This document shows, piece after piece, positions 7,844 to 14,911 of a DNA stretch of 20,114 nucleotides (position 1 is the first letter of the stretch; each line of letters begins with the position of its first letter). Source of the stretch: Caldisericota bacterium (GTDB lineage Bacteria > Caldisericota > Caldisericia > Cryosericales > Cryosericaceae); assembly GCA_026390195.1 (NCBI GenBank), contig JAPLGK010000182.1, positions 1 to 20,114 of the forward strand, read 5' to 3'. The notes beneath the pieces are model-generated. The model did not search any database. It was given only the letters and a program-made list of their open reading frames with translations, and was not told the origin of the DNA. The position numbers and the translations under genes are program-made.

Positions 7844-8179
7844 GAGTACCTCCATGTATACCAACTTACTGCTTGCACGCGGCTTGGCCGCAAACCATGA
7901 ATCTTGTTATGACCACGATAGACTTGAACCTCGTTTGCCTCGTTGGGGTTCCTTCCCATTGTCCGAACCACATTCTGAGCACACTATGCTACCTTGCAAC
8001 ACTAGTCTGTTCAATACTACGCGCTGCACAGCCCGCCCCAGAGGCTCTGCGCAACAGCTAGGGTCCTCTCGACCCATCTTCACACTTCATCAATAGCGAG
8101 AGGCGCGATGCCCGGTCGCATCGGTCCTCTTGTTAGACGGCACTCCGCCCCGAAGGTTCCCAAGGCAGCTCCACCTGTC
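7844..8179. other. Intergenic region between the xdh operon end and the surface-protein gene
   Basis: These 336 bases hold no convincing gene. A 5-bp hairpin (GCGGC, 3-base loop, GCCGC; 7879-7891) would lie in the surface-protein leader. CGATGC/GCATCG (8106-8111 and 8118-8123) forms a small hairpin 57 bases after the xdh stop codon that could end the operon transcript. A candidate promoter is listed separately. Short open frames here show no protein-like composition or ribosome-binding site. Confidence 0.5.
7986..8014 (-). promoter_or_regulatory. Candidate promoter of the surface-protein gene
   Basis: TTGAAC (8014-8009) and TAGCAT (7991-7986) are separated by 17 bp on the minus strand, each with 4/6 consensus matches. 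This would give an untranslated leader of about 135 bases containing the 7879-7891 hairpin. Other partial matches exist in this AT-richer stretch. Confidence 0.35.
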
Positions 8180-10435
8180 CTACAGTCCTGGATGCAGAAG
8201 TCGATACACGCGCTCGGGCGTCGAGGGCAACTGACGTACCCACACGCCAGTGGCATCATGGATTGCCAAGGCAACGGCAGGGATGATCGGGACCATCACG
8301 ACTTCGCCAATGCCTCGGACCCCGAGGGCACTGGTTCCCTCAGAATTCTCCAGAATGATGTACTCGTGCTCGGGCACATCCTGGACGGTCGGGATGATGT
8401 AGGTGGAGAAGTTCCTCGTGCGCACCTGCCCCTTGGAAATCAGCGTGTCCTCGAACAGGGCGAACCCCTCGCCCTGGGCAACCCCGCCGTCGATTTGGGC
8501 CTCAACCTGCTGTGGGTTGACCGTGTGTCCTGTATCCAGTGCGGTCGCGACCCTGAGCAGGTGAGTTTCGCCGGTCAGGGTGTTGACTTCGACCAAGGCC
8601 GCCTGGGCGGCGAAGCTGTAGATCCAGTGTGGAAGGCCCGCAGCGCCGGGGATCTCCCGATCGGCGGTCGGCCATACGAAGTAGCCCTCCCAGCGCAACG
8701 GCGATTCCTGCGAAAACTCCTGAGCCAGTTCCTCATACGTCCGAAAGCCCACCGGCGTCGTCATGCCGCCGTCCTTCGCTTCACAGACCGCATCTGCTCC
8801 AGTATGATATTTCGCAGCCAGCGCGCCGGCCACCTTGACACCGAAGTCACGGAACGCTGCCGCAATGGCGTTCGAGGCCGTGTACATCGACCGGGAGGCG
8901 GTGGCGGGCCCCGCGTCGACCGAACCTTCCGTCTGACCAGCCACAATCCGCACGCGCGATGGATGAACGTGCAGCAGACCTGCGGCCATCTGAGTGAACC
9001 CCGTGTGTGTGCCCTGGCCATATTCTACGAGACCAATACGCAAAGTGAAGCTGCCGTCACCGTCGAGATCGATGTACGCACCACCATAATCAGGAATTCC
9101 CAGCCCAAGTCCAGCTCCCTGTGGAGCCAGCGCCAGGGCTACCCCGCGCCGGAGCCATGGCTTGTCCGTCTTCTTGTACTCCTCGCGGTGCTGCCACAGC
9201 TCCGATTTCTCAATGGCGTCCAGGACCAGGTCCATGGAAACACCGGTGCGCAGGGTATGGCCGATAGGGGAAACCTCGCCCTGGTGCAGGACGTTCTTCC
9301 GCCGTATCGTGACCGGATCCAGCCCCAGCTGCTCCGCCGCCTCGTCCATGTTGGATTCCAGCGCAAACAGGACCTGCGGCACGCCGAACCCACGGAACGC
9401 GCCGCAGACTCCGTTGTTGGTGAACACGGCCCAGCCCTCATGGCGTGTGTTTGGGACGCGGTACAGGGACGAAGCGTGTTCGAGCGCCAGGTTGAGGATG
9501 GGGCCGCCGAGCGACGTGTAGGCGCCCTTGTCTTCGTAGCAGGTGACGTCGTTGGCAAGCATCGTTCCGTCGCTCTTGAAACCGGTTTTCATGCGTATGA
9601 TGAATGGGTGGCGTTTCCAGCCCGAAACCAGCGACTCCTCGCGCGAGAGGAAGACCTTGACGGGTTTGCCCGTCTTCATGGCAAGCAGTGCGATGCCACC
9701 CTGGATGGTCAGTTCGTCCTTGCCTCCGAAACCACCGCCCACAGGGTTGCTGTAAACGTGGATCATCCGAGGGTTCATCCCCAGGATACGGGCAAGCTGC
9801 AGCTGGTCCCGGAACGCATACTGAGAACCCGCATACATCGACAGCGAGCCGTCAGCTTCCGGCACAGCTACACCAGATTCGGTCTCCAGCGGCACATGGG
9901 CCTGACGTGGCGTCCGGTATTCGTGCTCGATAACCACGTCCGCTTCGCGGAATCCTTGTTCCACGTTGCCCTTGGTGATGAGGGTGTGCAGGCAGACGTT
10001 GCCCTTGTCATGGAGCTTGGGGGCATCGGGCTTCAGCGCCTCGATGGGGTCATCGACGACCGGCAGGACTTCGTAGTCCACGTCGACCAGAGCCGCCGCC
10101 TGCTCGGCGATGCGTTCGGTCGTGGCAGCCACCAGCGCCACGGTATCTCCTATGTACCGTACCTTGTCGCCGCAGATGACCGGCATGTCGGGATTGACGA
10201 TCCCGAACCCGTTGAACCCGGTCACGTCTGCCGCCGTCAGCACCGTGACGACGCCGTTCAGCGCCATCGCCCTGCTGATATCGACGTTCTTGATGAGGGC
10301 ATGCGGGTACTTGCTGCGCACAAACCAGGCATACAGCATCCCCGGGAATGAGAGGTCGGACATGTACTCCGTAGTGCCGCACGCCTTGCCCAGCGCATCG
10401 ACCCTGTCGACCTGCTCGAAATGGATATCGTCCAC
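8180..10435 (-). CDS. Xanthine dehydrogenase family protein, molybdopterin-binding subunit
   Basis: The roughly 751-residue large subunit of a molybdenum hydroxylase binds the molybdopterin cytosine dinucleotide cofactor and hydroxylates the substrate. The N-terminal a/b-hammerhead domain begins VDRVDALGKACGTTEY. The molybdopterin contacts are GGGFGGKDE (about 233-241) and AFRGFGVPQ (about 346-354). Near the C-terminus GIGE contains the expected catalytic Glu (about 711). Length and motifs are complete, so the enzyme should be active. Purines are the best-known substrates, but the family also oxidises nicotinate, aldehydes and CO, so the substrate is unproven. The start is GTG at 10435 (or 10438), because AGGAG (10447-10443) lies 7 (or 4) bases before it; the longer frame from 10486 would overlap the MoaD-like gene and lacks such a site. 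Last gene of the operon. Confidence 0.93.
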   Translation of the reverse strand: MDDIHFEQVDRVDALGKACGTTEYMSDLSFPGMLYAWFVRSKYPHALIKNVDISRAMALNGVVTVLTAADVTGFNGFGIVNPDMPVICGDKVRYIGDTVALVAATTERIAEQAAALVDVDYEVLPVVDDPIEALKPDAPKLHDKGNVCLHTLITKGNVEQGFREADVVIEHEYRTPRQAHVPLETESGVAVPEADGSLSMYAGSQYAFRDQLQLARILGMNPRMIHVYSNPVGGGFGGKDELTIQGGIALLAMKTGKPVKVFLSREESLVSGWKRHPFIIRMKTGFKSDGTMLANDVTCYEDKGAYTSLGGPILNLALEHASSLYRVPNTRHEGWAVFTNNGVCGAFRGFGVPQVLFALESNMDEAAEQLGLDPVTIRRKNVLHQGEVSPIGHTLRTGVSMDLVLDAIEKSELWQHREEYKKTDKPWLRRGVALALAPQGAGLGLGIPDYGGAYIDLDGDGSFTLRIGLVEYGQGTHTGFTQMAAGLLHVHPSRVRIVAGQTEGSVDAGPATASRSMYTASNAIAAAFRDFGVKVAGALAAKYHTGADAVCEAKDGGMTTPVGFRTYEELAQEFSQESPLRWEGYFVWPTADREIPGAAGLPHWIYSFAAQAALVEVNTLTGETHLLRVATALDTGHTVNPQQVEAQIDGGVAQGEGFALFEDTLISKGQVRTRNFSTYIIPTVQDVPEHEYIILENSEGTSALGVRGIGEVVMVPIIPAVALAIHDATGVWVRQLPSTPERVYRLLHPGL

Positions 10436-10454
10436 CACATCGCTCCTTTCGCGC

Positions 10455-10688
10455 TCAGCCACCACCGATAGGGGCTGCAAACACAAGCTCGTCGCCGTCC
10501 TGAAGGACGTACTCGTCGTACACGCGCTTGCCCTTCAGAATGAGGATGAGGTATGCAAGTTCAGGACCCTTGATGCCAAGCTGTCTCACGATCTCCCCGG
10601 CCGTCGTTCCTGCCGGGAGTTCCAGCTCGTATTCGGGCGTGTCGTGGTACTGCTTGTAGTCCTGAAAGAGCTTGATCTTAACGTTCAT
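10455..10688 (-). CDS. MoaD/ThiS-family ubiquitin-like sulfur carrier
   Basis: This 77-residue beta-grasp protein starts MNVKIKLFQDY and contains ELPAGTTAGEIVRQLGI, LILKGKRV and DGDELVFAAPIGGG. The C-terminal Gly-Gly is the thiocarboxylate-bearing end of MoaD/ThiS proteins, the small subunit of molybdopterin synthase or a related sulfur donor. Its place between the FAD and molybdenum subunit genes suggests it supplies sulfur for the cofactor of this enzyme. It could alternatively serve another sulfur-transfer pathway; no MoaE is present here to settle this. The ATG at 10688 overlaps the 3' end of the FAD-subunit gene by 11 bases and gives the family's normal length. No Shine-Dalgarno is clear, so translational coupling is likely. 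An earlier ATG at 10727 would add a Pro-rich, non-family extension. Confidence 0.85.
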   Translation of the reverse strand: MNVKIKLFQDYKQYHDTPEYELELPAGTTAGEIVRQLGIKGPELAYLILILKGKRVYDEYVLQDGDELVFAAPIGGG

Positions 10689-11559
10689 GCCAGCAGGAGG
10701 CAAGCGCTTCGTAGGCGGCCTCGGCAAGAAGCCCGACGACGGCTTCCTTGCGGTACACAGCAGTCGCTCTCAGGTCATCGATCGGCGCCACTTCCTTCCA
10801 GGCCATCTGGGCGGCGCCGCGAATGGCGTCCCATGACAGGAGCGGAGGAAGCTGACAGAACATCCGCTCGGTCCTGTGCGCTCGGACTACGGTCGGGGCG
10901 ACCGAGCCGAAGGCAATGCGAGCCTCCACGATGCGCCGGTTGTCGCCGATCCTGAAGTAGAAGGCCATGTTGGCAGTGGAGATCGTCATCGCCTGCCGTG
11001 AACCCAGTTTGCCAAAGCCGGTCAGTTCACCTGGACCTGTCACAGGGAAATAGAGCTCGGTCACGAGTTCTTCGGAGGCAAGCACGGACCGTCCCGGGCC
11101 CGTGAAGAAGTCGATGATGGGAACGTCCCGCGTGCCCTTACGGTTGGCGATGGACACGACGGCATCGAGAACGATGAGCGCCGGGATTGTGTCACCTGCA
11201 GGAGATGCGTTGGCGACGTTGCCGCCAACTGTCCCCACGTTGCGAATCTGGGAACTGCCAACCCGAGAAGCCGCCAAGGCCAGTGCGTGGCCGTGCTGCC
11301 GCACGATGGGGGAAGCGCCGAGATCCGCATGGGTGGCACCAGCACCGACATGGACGACGCCTGACTCCTCACGCACGAAACGGAGCTCTGCCACATGGGA
11401 GAGGTCGACGATAACGTCTTCCGTGACAAGTCCTTCCTTGAGACGCACCGTCACGTCCGTGCCGCCGGACAGGAAGCGCTTGCGTGGTCCGAACTGTTCC
11501 GCCAGTTCCAGCGCTTCCTTCAGGTCCTGTGCTGCGTGGTACTCGAATTCCTTGATCAT
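10678..11559 (-). CDS. Xanthine dehydrogenase family protein, FAD-binding subunit
   Basis: This 293-residue medium subunit passes electrons from the molybdenum centre and 2Fe-2S clusters to FAD. The N-terminal FAD_binding_5 domain has the flavin motif FLSGGTDV (29-36) and QIRNVGTVGGNVANASPAGD (104-123), both characteristic of the family. A CO-dehydrogenase-flavoprotein C-terminal domain follows, with RQAMTISTANMAF, RIAFGSVAPTVVRA and ATAVYRKEAV. The domains are complete for a type that lacks the 4Fe-4S insertion. The ATG overlaps the XdhC stop codon as ATGA, with GGAGAG 6 bases upstream, showing tight operon coupling. Subunit naming differs between species, so no gene symbol is given. Confidence 0.93.
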   Translation of the reverse strand: MIKEFEYHAAQDLKEALELAEQFGPRKRFLSGGTDVTVRLKEGLVTEDVIVDLSHVAELRFVREESGVVHVGAGATHADLGASPIVRQHGHALALAASRVGSSQIRNVGTVGGNVANASPAGDTIPALIVLDAVVSIANRKGTRDVPIIDFFTGPGRSVLASEELVTELYFPVTGPGELTGFGKLGSRQAMTISTANMAFYFRIGDNRRIVEARIAFGSVAPTVVRAHRTERMFCQLPPLLSWDAIRGAAQMAWKEVAPIDDLRATAVYRKEAVVGLLAEAAYEALASCWHER

Positions 11560-12395
11560 GGTTTACTCTCCAGAAGTCCAATGACGTTCGCCCTGGTCTT
11601 CATCGAATCGGCCAGGGTGTGATCGTGACGTGTGGCCACGAGTTCAGCGCAAATGGCAAGTGCTATCTCCTCGGCAGTCTGGCCACCGTGGTCTATGCCA
11701 ACTGGGGCAAACACGCGTGCAAGGTCTTCCCTGCCTACCCCTGCGGCCTCAAGGTGGCGGAAGACCTCAAGCGTCTTCGACCGGGAACCGATCATACCGA
11801 TGTAACGGCTGTCCAGCCTGCGCTCCAGAAGCGCCTTCAGCACTCGCTCGTCGCTCACGTGCCTGTCCGTGAGAATGACATGATATCCTTGCGGGCCATA
11901 GGTGGTCGTCTGAACCAGTTCCAGGAAATCGCCGGTCAGGAAGTGGTGTGCGTCCGGGATGCGACCAAGGGTGGCAAATTCCGGCCGATCATCCAGAACA
12001 GTCACTTCGAAACCGACAAGAGAGGCGAATGTCGCCAGAAAACGGCCGACGTGCCCGGCACCATAGATATACAGCAGCGGACGACTGCCGACGTATTCGA
12101 TGTACAGCGTGACTTGGCCACCGCACAGCATGCCCAGACTGTCTTTATCATTCTGGCTCAGGTCGAAGGTGACGATGCGAGACTTCCCTTCGGCAATAGC
12201 ATCGCGAGCCTCTCCCAGAACGGTCAGTTCCAGTTTGCCGCCGCCAACGGTCCCATGCTGCGTACCGTCGGGCAGGACAACCATCTTGAAGCTGGTCCGC
12301 CCAGGAGAAGAGCCTTGGGCATCGATGACAGTGCAGATGGCGAACACACGGCCCTCCTGTTCGAGCTTCGCGATATGCTGATAGATGGAATCCAT
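11556..12395 (-). CDS. xdhC: XdhC/CoxI-family molybdenum cofactor maturation factor
   Basis: This 279-residue protein belongs to the XdhC/CoxI family, which binds the molybdenum cofactor and promotes its sulfuration and insertion into xanthine-dehydrogenase-type enzymes. The N-terminal domain contains DAQGSSPGRTSFKMVV (25-40), HGTVGGGKLE (47-56) and MLCGGQVTLYIE (with Cys91). The C-terminal domain is a Rossmann fold with YGAGHVGRFLA (111-121), VTVLDDRPEF (131-140), and further on YIGMIGSRSK and the ending region PVGIDHGGQTAEEIALAI. All are family hallmarks. The ATG at 12395 has AAGGAGG 4 bases upstream and overlaps the preceding stop codon by one base (TGATG); a longer frame from 12434 is therefore rejected. 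Confidence 0.93.
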   Translation of the reverse strand: MDSIYQHIAKLEQEGRVFAICTVIDAQGSSPGRTSFKMVVLPDGTQHGTVGGGKLELTVLGEARDAIAEGKSRIVTFDLSQNDKDSLGMLCGGQVTLYIEYVGSRPLLYIYGAGHVGRFLATFASLVGFEVTVLDDRPEFATLGRIPDAHHFLTGDFLELVQTTTYGPQGYHVILTDRHVSDERVLKALLERRLDSRYIGMIGSRSKTLEVFRHLEAAGVGREDLARVFAPVGIDHGGQTAEEIALAICAELVATRHDHTLADSMKTRANVIGLLESKP

Positions 12396-13027
12396 CAGAC
12401 CTCCTTCGTAGATGCTCCCGCAGACCTGAGACACTCAAGGACACGGTCATACTCGTCAGGAGCGTCCATGTCCAGCAACATGCCACGGTCATCGACGGGA
12501 ACCAGCTTCGTGGTGGACGCATGCACAGTCATGAACTGCCGCAGCGTGGAGCGCTCCGACATGGCAAGCAGTTCCGGGACACACCGCGCGCTGACTGCAA
12601 CAGGATGACCTTGCCGTCCTCCGCACGACGGCACGGCGACGTCGGCCCGGCCCGCCGATACAGCATCTTTGACGGCAATTGCGGTTTCGGGCAGGATGAG
12701 GGGGATGTCCCCGGGGAAGATGAGGACGACATCGGCACCCGCGACCCGTCGCAGCCCGGCCTGAACCGATATGAACATGCCTGGATCGTAGGGTACGCCC
12801 TCCGCCACTTCGACTCGTCCTTCAGCGCCAAGAGCTCTTGCTGTCTGTTCCACAGCGGTCCTCGTCCCTTGATCGTGCAACCCGATGACCACCATCACGC
12901 TGTCACAGGCGGCCAGAGCAGTTGCAACAACACGGCCGACAACCGTCCCAGTGCCAAGCGGCAAGATCAGCTTGTTTGAACCCATCCTGTCGGCATGTCC
13001 AGCCGCCAGAACGACTGCTGTAGTCAT
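12395..13027 (-). CDS. MocA-like molybdenum cofactor nucleotidyltransferase
   Basis: This 210-residue NTP-transferase-domain protein is similar to MocA, which adds CMP to molybdopterin to make the cytosine dinucleotide cofactor used by this enzyme class. The N-terminal nucleotide-binding motif is LAAGHADRMGSNKLILPLG (7-25). GMFISVQAGL (83-92), FPGDIPLI (104-111), GRQGHPVAV (137-145) and LLDMDAPDEYDRV (184-196) occupy the family positions. Its location between the 2Fe-2S and XdhC genes supports a dedicated cofactor role, though GMP transfer or a related sugar-nucleotide activity cannot be excluded. The ATG at 13027 overlaps the 2Fe-2S stop codon as ATGA. A much longer frame running up to 13357 is only the alternate frame of the upstream gene. 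Confidence 0.88.
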   Translation of the reverse strand: MTTAVVLAAGHADRMGSNKLILPLGTGTVVGRVVATALAACDSVMVVIGLHDQGTRTAVEQTARALGAEGRVEVAEGVPYDPGMFISVQAGLRRVAGADVVLIFPGDIPLILPETAIAVKDAVSAGRADVAVPSCGGRQGHPVAVSARCVPELLAMSERSTLRQFMTVHASTTKLVPVDDRGMLLDMDAPDEYDRVLECLRSAGASTKEV

Positions 13028-13497
13028 TCGCGGCTCTGACTTGCCTTCTGCACCGCGGCGACGATCTTCCTGTAGCCCGTGCAACGGCAGAGATTCCCCT
13101 CCAGGGCAGTCTCGATCTCTGCTGCCGATGGATGGGGGTTCAGGGTGAGCAGCGCCTCTGCGGACATGACCATTCCCGGCGTGCAGAAACCGCACTGAAC
13201 CGCTCCCTCTTCGACGAACGCCTGCTCGAGCGCCGACGGCTTGCCGCCCTCCGCCAGCCCCTCGATCGTCGTAATGGTCGCTCCTTCCGCCTGCACTGCC
13301 AGCACAAGGCAGCTGGTGACCGACCGACCGTTCATGATGACCGTACATGCACCACACTCGCCCTTGTTGCAGCCGATCTTGGTGCCGAGAAGCCCCAGGT
13401 CCTCCCGCAGGACTTCGGTGAGCGTCCTGTTGGTCTGTGTCGTGACATGATACTCCGTGCCGTTGACCGTCATGATAACGCGTACCTCACTGGTCAT
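13024..13497 (-). CDS. Xanthine dehydrogenase family protein, 2Fe-2S subunit
   Basis: This 157-residue small subunit carries the two iron-sulfur clusters of the molybdenum hydroxylase. The ferredoxin-like N-terminal domain has GCNKGECGACTV with Cys43, 48 and 51 plus Cys63. The helical C-terminal domain has QCGFCTPGMVM (Cys102, Cys105) and GNLCRCTGY (Cys137, Cys139). All eight cluster ligands are present. It is the first gene of the catalytic operon. AGGGGG stands 8 bases before the ATG at 13497. The RidA-family gene ends 89 bases upstream, and a weak promoter-like pair lies in that gap, so the operon may start here or at the RidA gene. Confidence 0.96.
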   Translation of the reverse strand: MTSEVRVIMTVNGTEYHVTTQTNRTLTEVLREDLGLLGTKIGCNKGECGACTVIMNGRSVTSCLVLAVQAEGATITTIEGLAEGGKPSALEQAFVEEGAVQCGFCTPGMVMSAEALLTLNPHPSAAEIETALEGNLCRCTGYRKIVAAVQKASQSRE

Positions 13498-13586
13498 TCT
13501 GGCTACCCCCTGAACAGGCCCAATAATCCTACTACCGGGCGTCGCTTCAACAAAGGCTCCCGACTGCCGATGATCCCAGACACCTG

Positions 13587-14048
13587 TCAGGGCATGAGCT
13601 CGGCGATGAACGCGACCTCGACAGGTGCATTCATGGGAAGGGATGCCACCCCGACGGCGAAGCGCGCGTGACGACCGGCATCGCCAAAGAGCGCGACAAG
13701 CAGGTCGGAAGCCCCGTTGATCACCTTGGGCGCTTCCGCATAGCCCGGAGCCCCCTGTACGAATCCCTGCACCATCGCGATGCCCTTGACGTGGTCCAGC
13801 GTGCCAATGGCGCTCTTCAGTGCAGCGAGACCGTTGATGGCGCAGATGCGGGCAAGACCATAGGCTTCCTGGGTGGTGACGCTCTCACCAACGCGACCGG
13901 TCTGTTTGACACGACCTCCCTCACTCGGCAGCATTCCCGAGACGAACGCAAGGTTGCCGGTGAGCTTGACCGGAACGTAACTGCCAACGGGCGCCGACGC
14001 CTCTGGCAATATGACACCCAGCTCTGCAAGCTTCTCGTCTATCGCCAT
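13587..14048 (-). CDS. RidA/YjgF-family protein (long YjgF_like type)
   Basis: This 153-residue protein resembles the longer YjgF_like branch of the RidA superfamily. It has EKLAELGVILPE, APVGSYVPVKLTGNLAFVSG (19-38), the helix LARICAINGLAALKSA, and the closing HARFAVGVASLPMNAPVEVAFIAEL. Arg129 and Glu144 align with the carboxylate-binding Arg and conserved Glu of RidA. RidA proteins hydrolyse reactive enamine/imine intermediates, but the specific role of this branch is not settled. The ATG at 14048 has GGGAGG 5 bases upstream; the frame back to 14189 has no such site and runs through the promoter. Being just upstream of the xdh operon, it may deal with a reactive intermediate of the same pathway, which is inference. 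Confidence 0.88.
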   Translation of the reverse strand: MAIDEKLAELGVILPEASAPVGSYVPVKLTGNLAFVSGMLPSEGGRVKQTGRVGESVTTQEAYGLARICAINGLAALKSAIGTLDHVKGIAMVQGFVQGAPGYAEAPKVINGASDLLVALFGDAGRHARFAVGVASLPMNAPVEVAFIAELMP

Positions 14049-14087
14049 ACCTACCTCCCGATACGATGTGGACAAGTTCTCATGGAT

Positions 14088-14116
14088 AGTATACACCGAA
14101 CATGGCGCTTGCCATG
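14088..14116 (-). promoter_or_regulatory. RidA-gene promoter with palindrome at the -35 position
   Basis: On the minus strand TATACT (14093-14088) matches the -10 consensus at 5/6, about 40 bases before the start codon. The -35 position, 17 bp upstream, has no consensus but is covered by a perfect inverted repeat, CATGGC-GCTT-GCCATG (14101-14116). A promoter that depends on an activator, or is blocked by a repressor bound there, is plausible. Confidence 0.45.
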
Positions 14117-14148
14117 TCCAGCTTTGCAGTCGGACTGTCAGCATGGCA

Positions 14149-14187
14149 GGGAGCGCCATCCAGCCGCCGTGGGTGGCTGGCGCTCCC
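14149..14187. repeat. GC-rich inverted repeat
   Basis: GGGAGCGCCA (14149-14158) and TGGCGCTCCC (14178-14187) are perfect reverse complements separated by 19 bases. GCAT (14141-14144) and ATGC further pair outside with a bulge, and CAGCC/GGCTG can pair inside. It lies upstream of both divergent genes, where no terminator is needed. Confidence 0.6.
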
Positions 14188-14406
14188 ATGCGTGGCGGCT
14201 ATGCCCTTGTCGTCATTGCGTCATCACGCGCAAACAACCTTGAGGGGTGCCCGAGCCGACCCGACACGACCATTTTCAGGACGTCTGACCTGTCGTTTGT
14301 TCGACTTTCCTCGGTCAATCTTGACAAATTCAGCAAGCGATCCGGCCTATCCTGCATGAGGGGCAAGTTTCCCGTCACATCCACCAACTGCTGTCCAGAA
14401 CTGCAT

Positions 14407-14422
14407 ATCACCACGTGGTGAT
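14407..14422. promoter_or_regulatory. Perfect 16-bp palindrome, operator-like
   Basis: ATCACCAC followed directly by GTGGTGAT forms a perfect dyad with CACGTG at its centre. It lies about 78 bp upstream of the HU -10 box. The form suits a dimeric transcription factor; which one is unknown. Confidence 0.45.
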
Positions 14423-14496
14423 GTCGCATCCCGGGCGTGTTTCGCTGTCATCTCCCATGAGGAGCGGCTATAACGCTACCCGTTATTGCCAAAATG

Positions 14497-14505
14497 TGGT
14501 ATAAT
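14497..14505 (+). promoter_or_regulatory. HU promoter, extended -10 type
   Basis: A perfect TATAAT (14500-14505) is preceded by TGG, giving a TGnTATAAT extended -10 element. No convincing -35 box is present 16-18 bp upstream, which extended -10 promoters can tolerate. The predicted untranslated leader is about 50 bases. Confidence 0.65.
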
Positions 14506-14563
14506 ACGTGCGTACCTTCCCAGTCGCGGGGAAAAGCGCGACAAAAACAGGAAAGGAGACTGC

Positions 14564-14842
14564 ATGAACAAAGGAGAACTTGTAGCCAGAATTGCCGACA
14601 TGACGAAGATGACCAAGAAGGAGTCCGAAGTCATGGTCAATGCGTTCATGGATGCCGTCAAGGAAGCCATGAAGAAGAACGACAAGGTCGCACTCGTTGG
14701 TTTCGGCACGTTCGGCGTCAAGGAGCGCAAGGCTCGCAAGGGCGTCAACCCCAAGACCCTCAAGGCCATCACTATTCCGAAAAAGAAGGCCCCCTTCTTC
14801 AAGCCCGGCAAGGCTCTGAAGGACGCCATCGCCAAGAAGTAG
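14564..14842 (+). CDS. hup: HU-family DNA-binding protein
   Basis: This 92-residue histone-like protein bends and compacts the chromosome as a dimer. It starts MNKGELVARIADMTKMTKKE, matching the helical dimerisation part. The beta-arm region has VALVGFGTFGVKERKARKGVNPKT (about 42-65), including the family's GFGTF and RxGxNP elements; the usual Arg-Asn-Pro arm tip is represented by GVNPKT. It ends FKPGKALKDAIAKK, as in HU/IHF proteins. The ATG is preceded by AAAGGAG 6 bases upstream; a longer frame from 14486 would cross the promoter. The gene is single, with its own extended -10 promoter and a terminator 22 bases after the stop. Confidence 0.97.
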   Translation: MNKGELVARIADMTKMTKKESEVMVNAFMDAVKEAMKKNDKVALVGFGTFGVKERKARKGVNPKTLKAITIPKKKAPFFKPGKALKDAIAKK

Positions 14843-14864
14843 TATTCTCGGGCATAGAAAACAC

Positions 14865-14886
14865 AAGCGGCGCGCGAGCGCCGCTT
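14865..14886. terminator. Intrinsic terminator, probably bidirectional
   Basis: AAGCGGCGC (14865-14873) and GCGCCGCTT (14878-14886) form a perfect 9-bp stem with a GCGA loop. On the plus strand it is followed by a short T run just after HU. On the minus strand it is followed by TGTGTTTT and lies shortly after the PIG-L stop codon, so it can serve both convergent genes. Confidence 0.8.
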
Positions 14887-14911
14887 TACTGTTGCCAGGC
14901 CGCCTCTTCTC

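Larger units (their letters stand above)
14049..14485. other. Structured intergenic region between divergent RidA and HU genes
   Basis: No credible gene lies in these 437 bases; short frames on both strands lack ribosome-binding sites and protein-like composition. The region holds the RidA -10 box (14088-14093), a palindrome over its -35 position (14101-14116), a strong GC-rich inverted repeat (14149-14187), an isolated TTGACA (14321-14326) with no matching -10, and a perfect 16-bp palindrome (14407-14422). Confidence 0.6.

Noticed and set aside
8108..10351. 747-codon plus-strand open frame opposite the molybdenum subunit
   Set aside because: It mirrors a gene with clear family motifs, has His/Arg-rich composition and no ribosome-binding site.
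12395..13357. Extended 320-codon version of the MocA-like protein
   Set aside because: The first 110 codons are the out-of-frame sequence of the 2Fe-2S gene; the ATGA overlap start at 13027 gives the family's normal N-terminus.
14321..14326. Perfect TTGACA as a promoter
   Set aside because: The nearest -10-like box (TATCCT, 14348-14353) is 21 bp away, too far for a normal promoter, and no gene follows directly.
14199..14429. 76-codon minus-strand frame between RidA and HU
   Set aside because: No ribosome-binding site, no recognisable motif, and it runs through the 16-bp palindrome; not supported as a gene.
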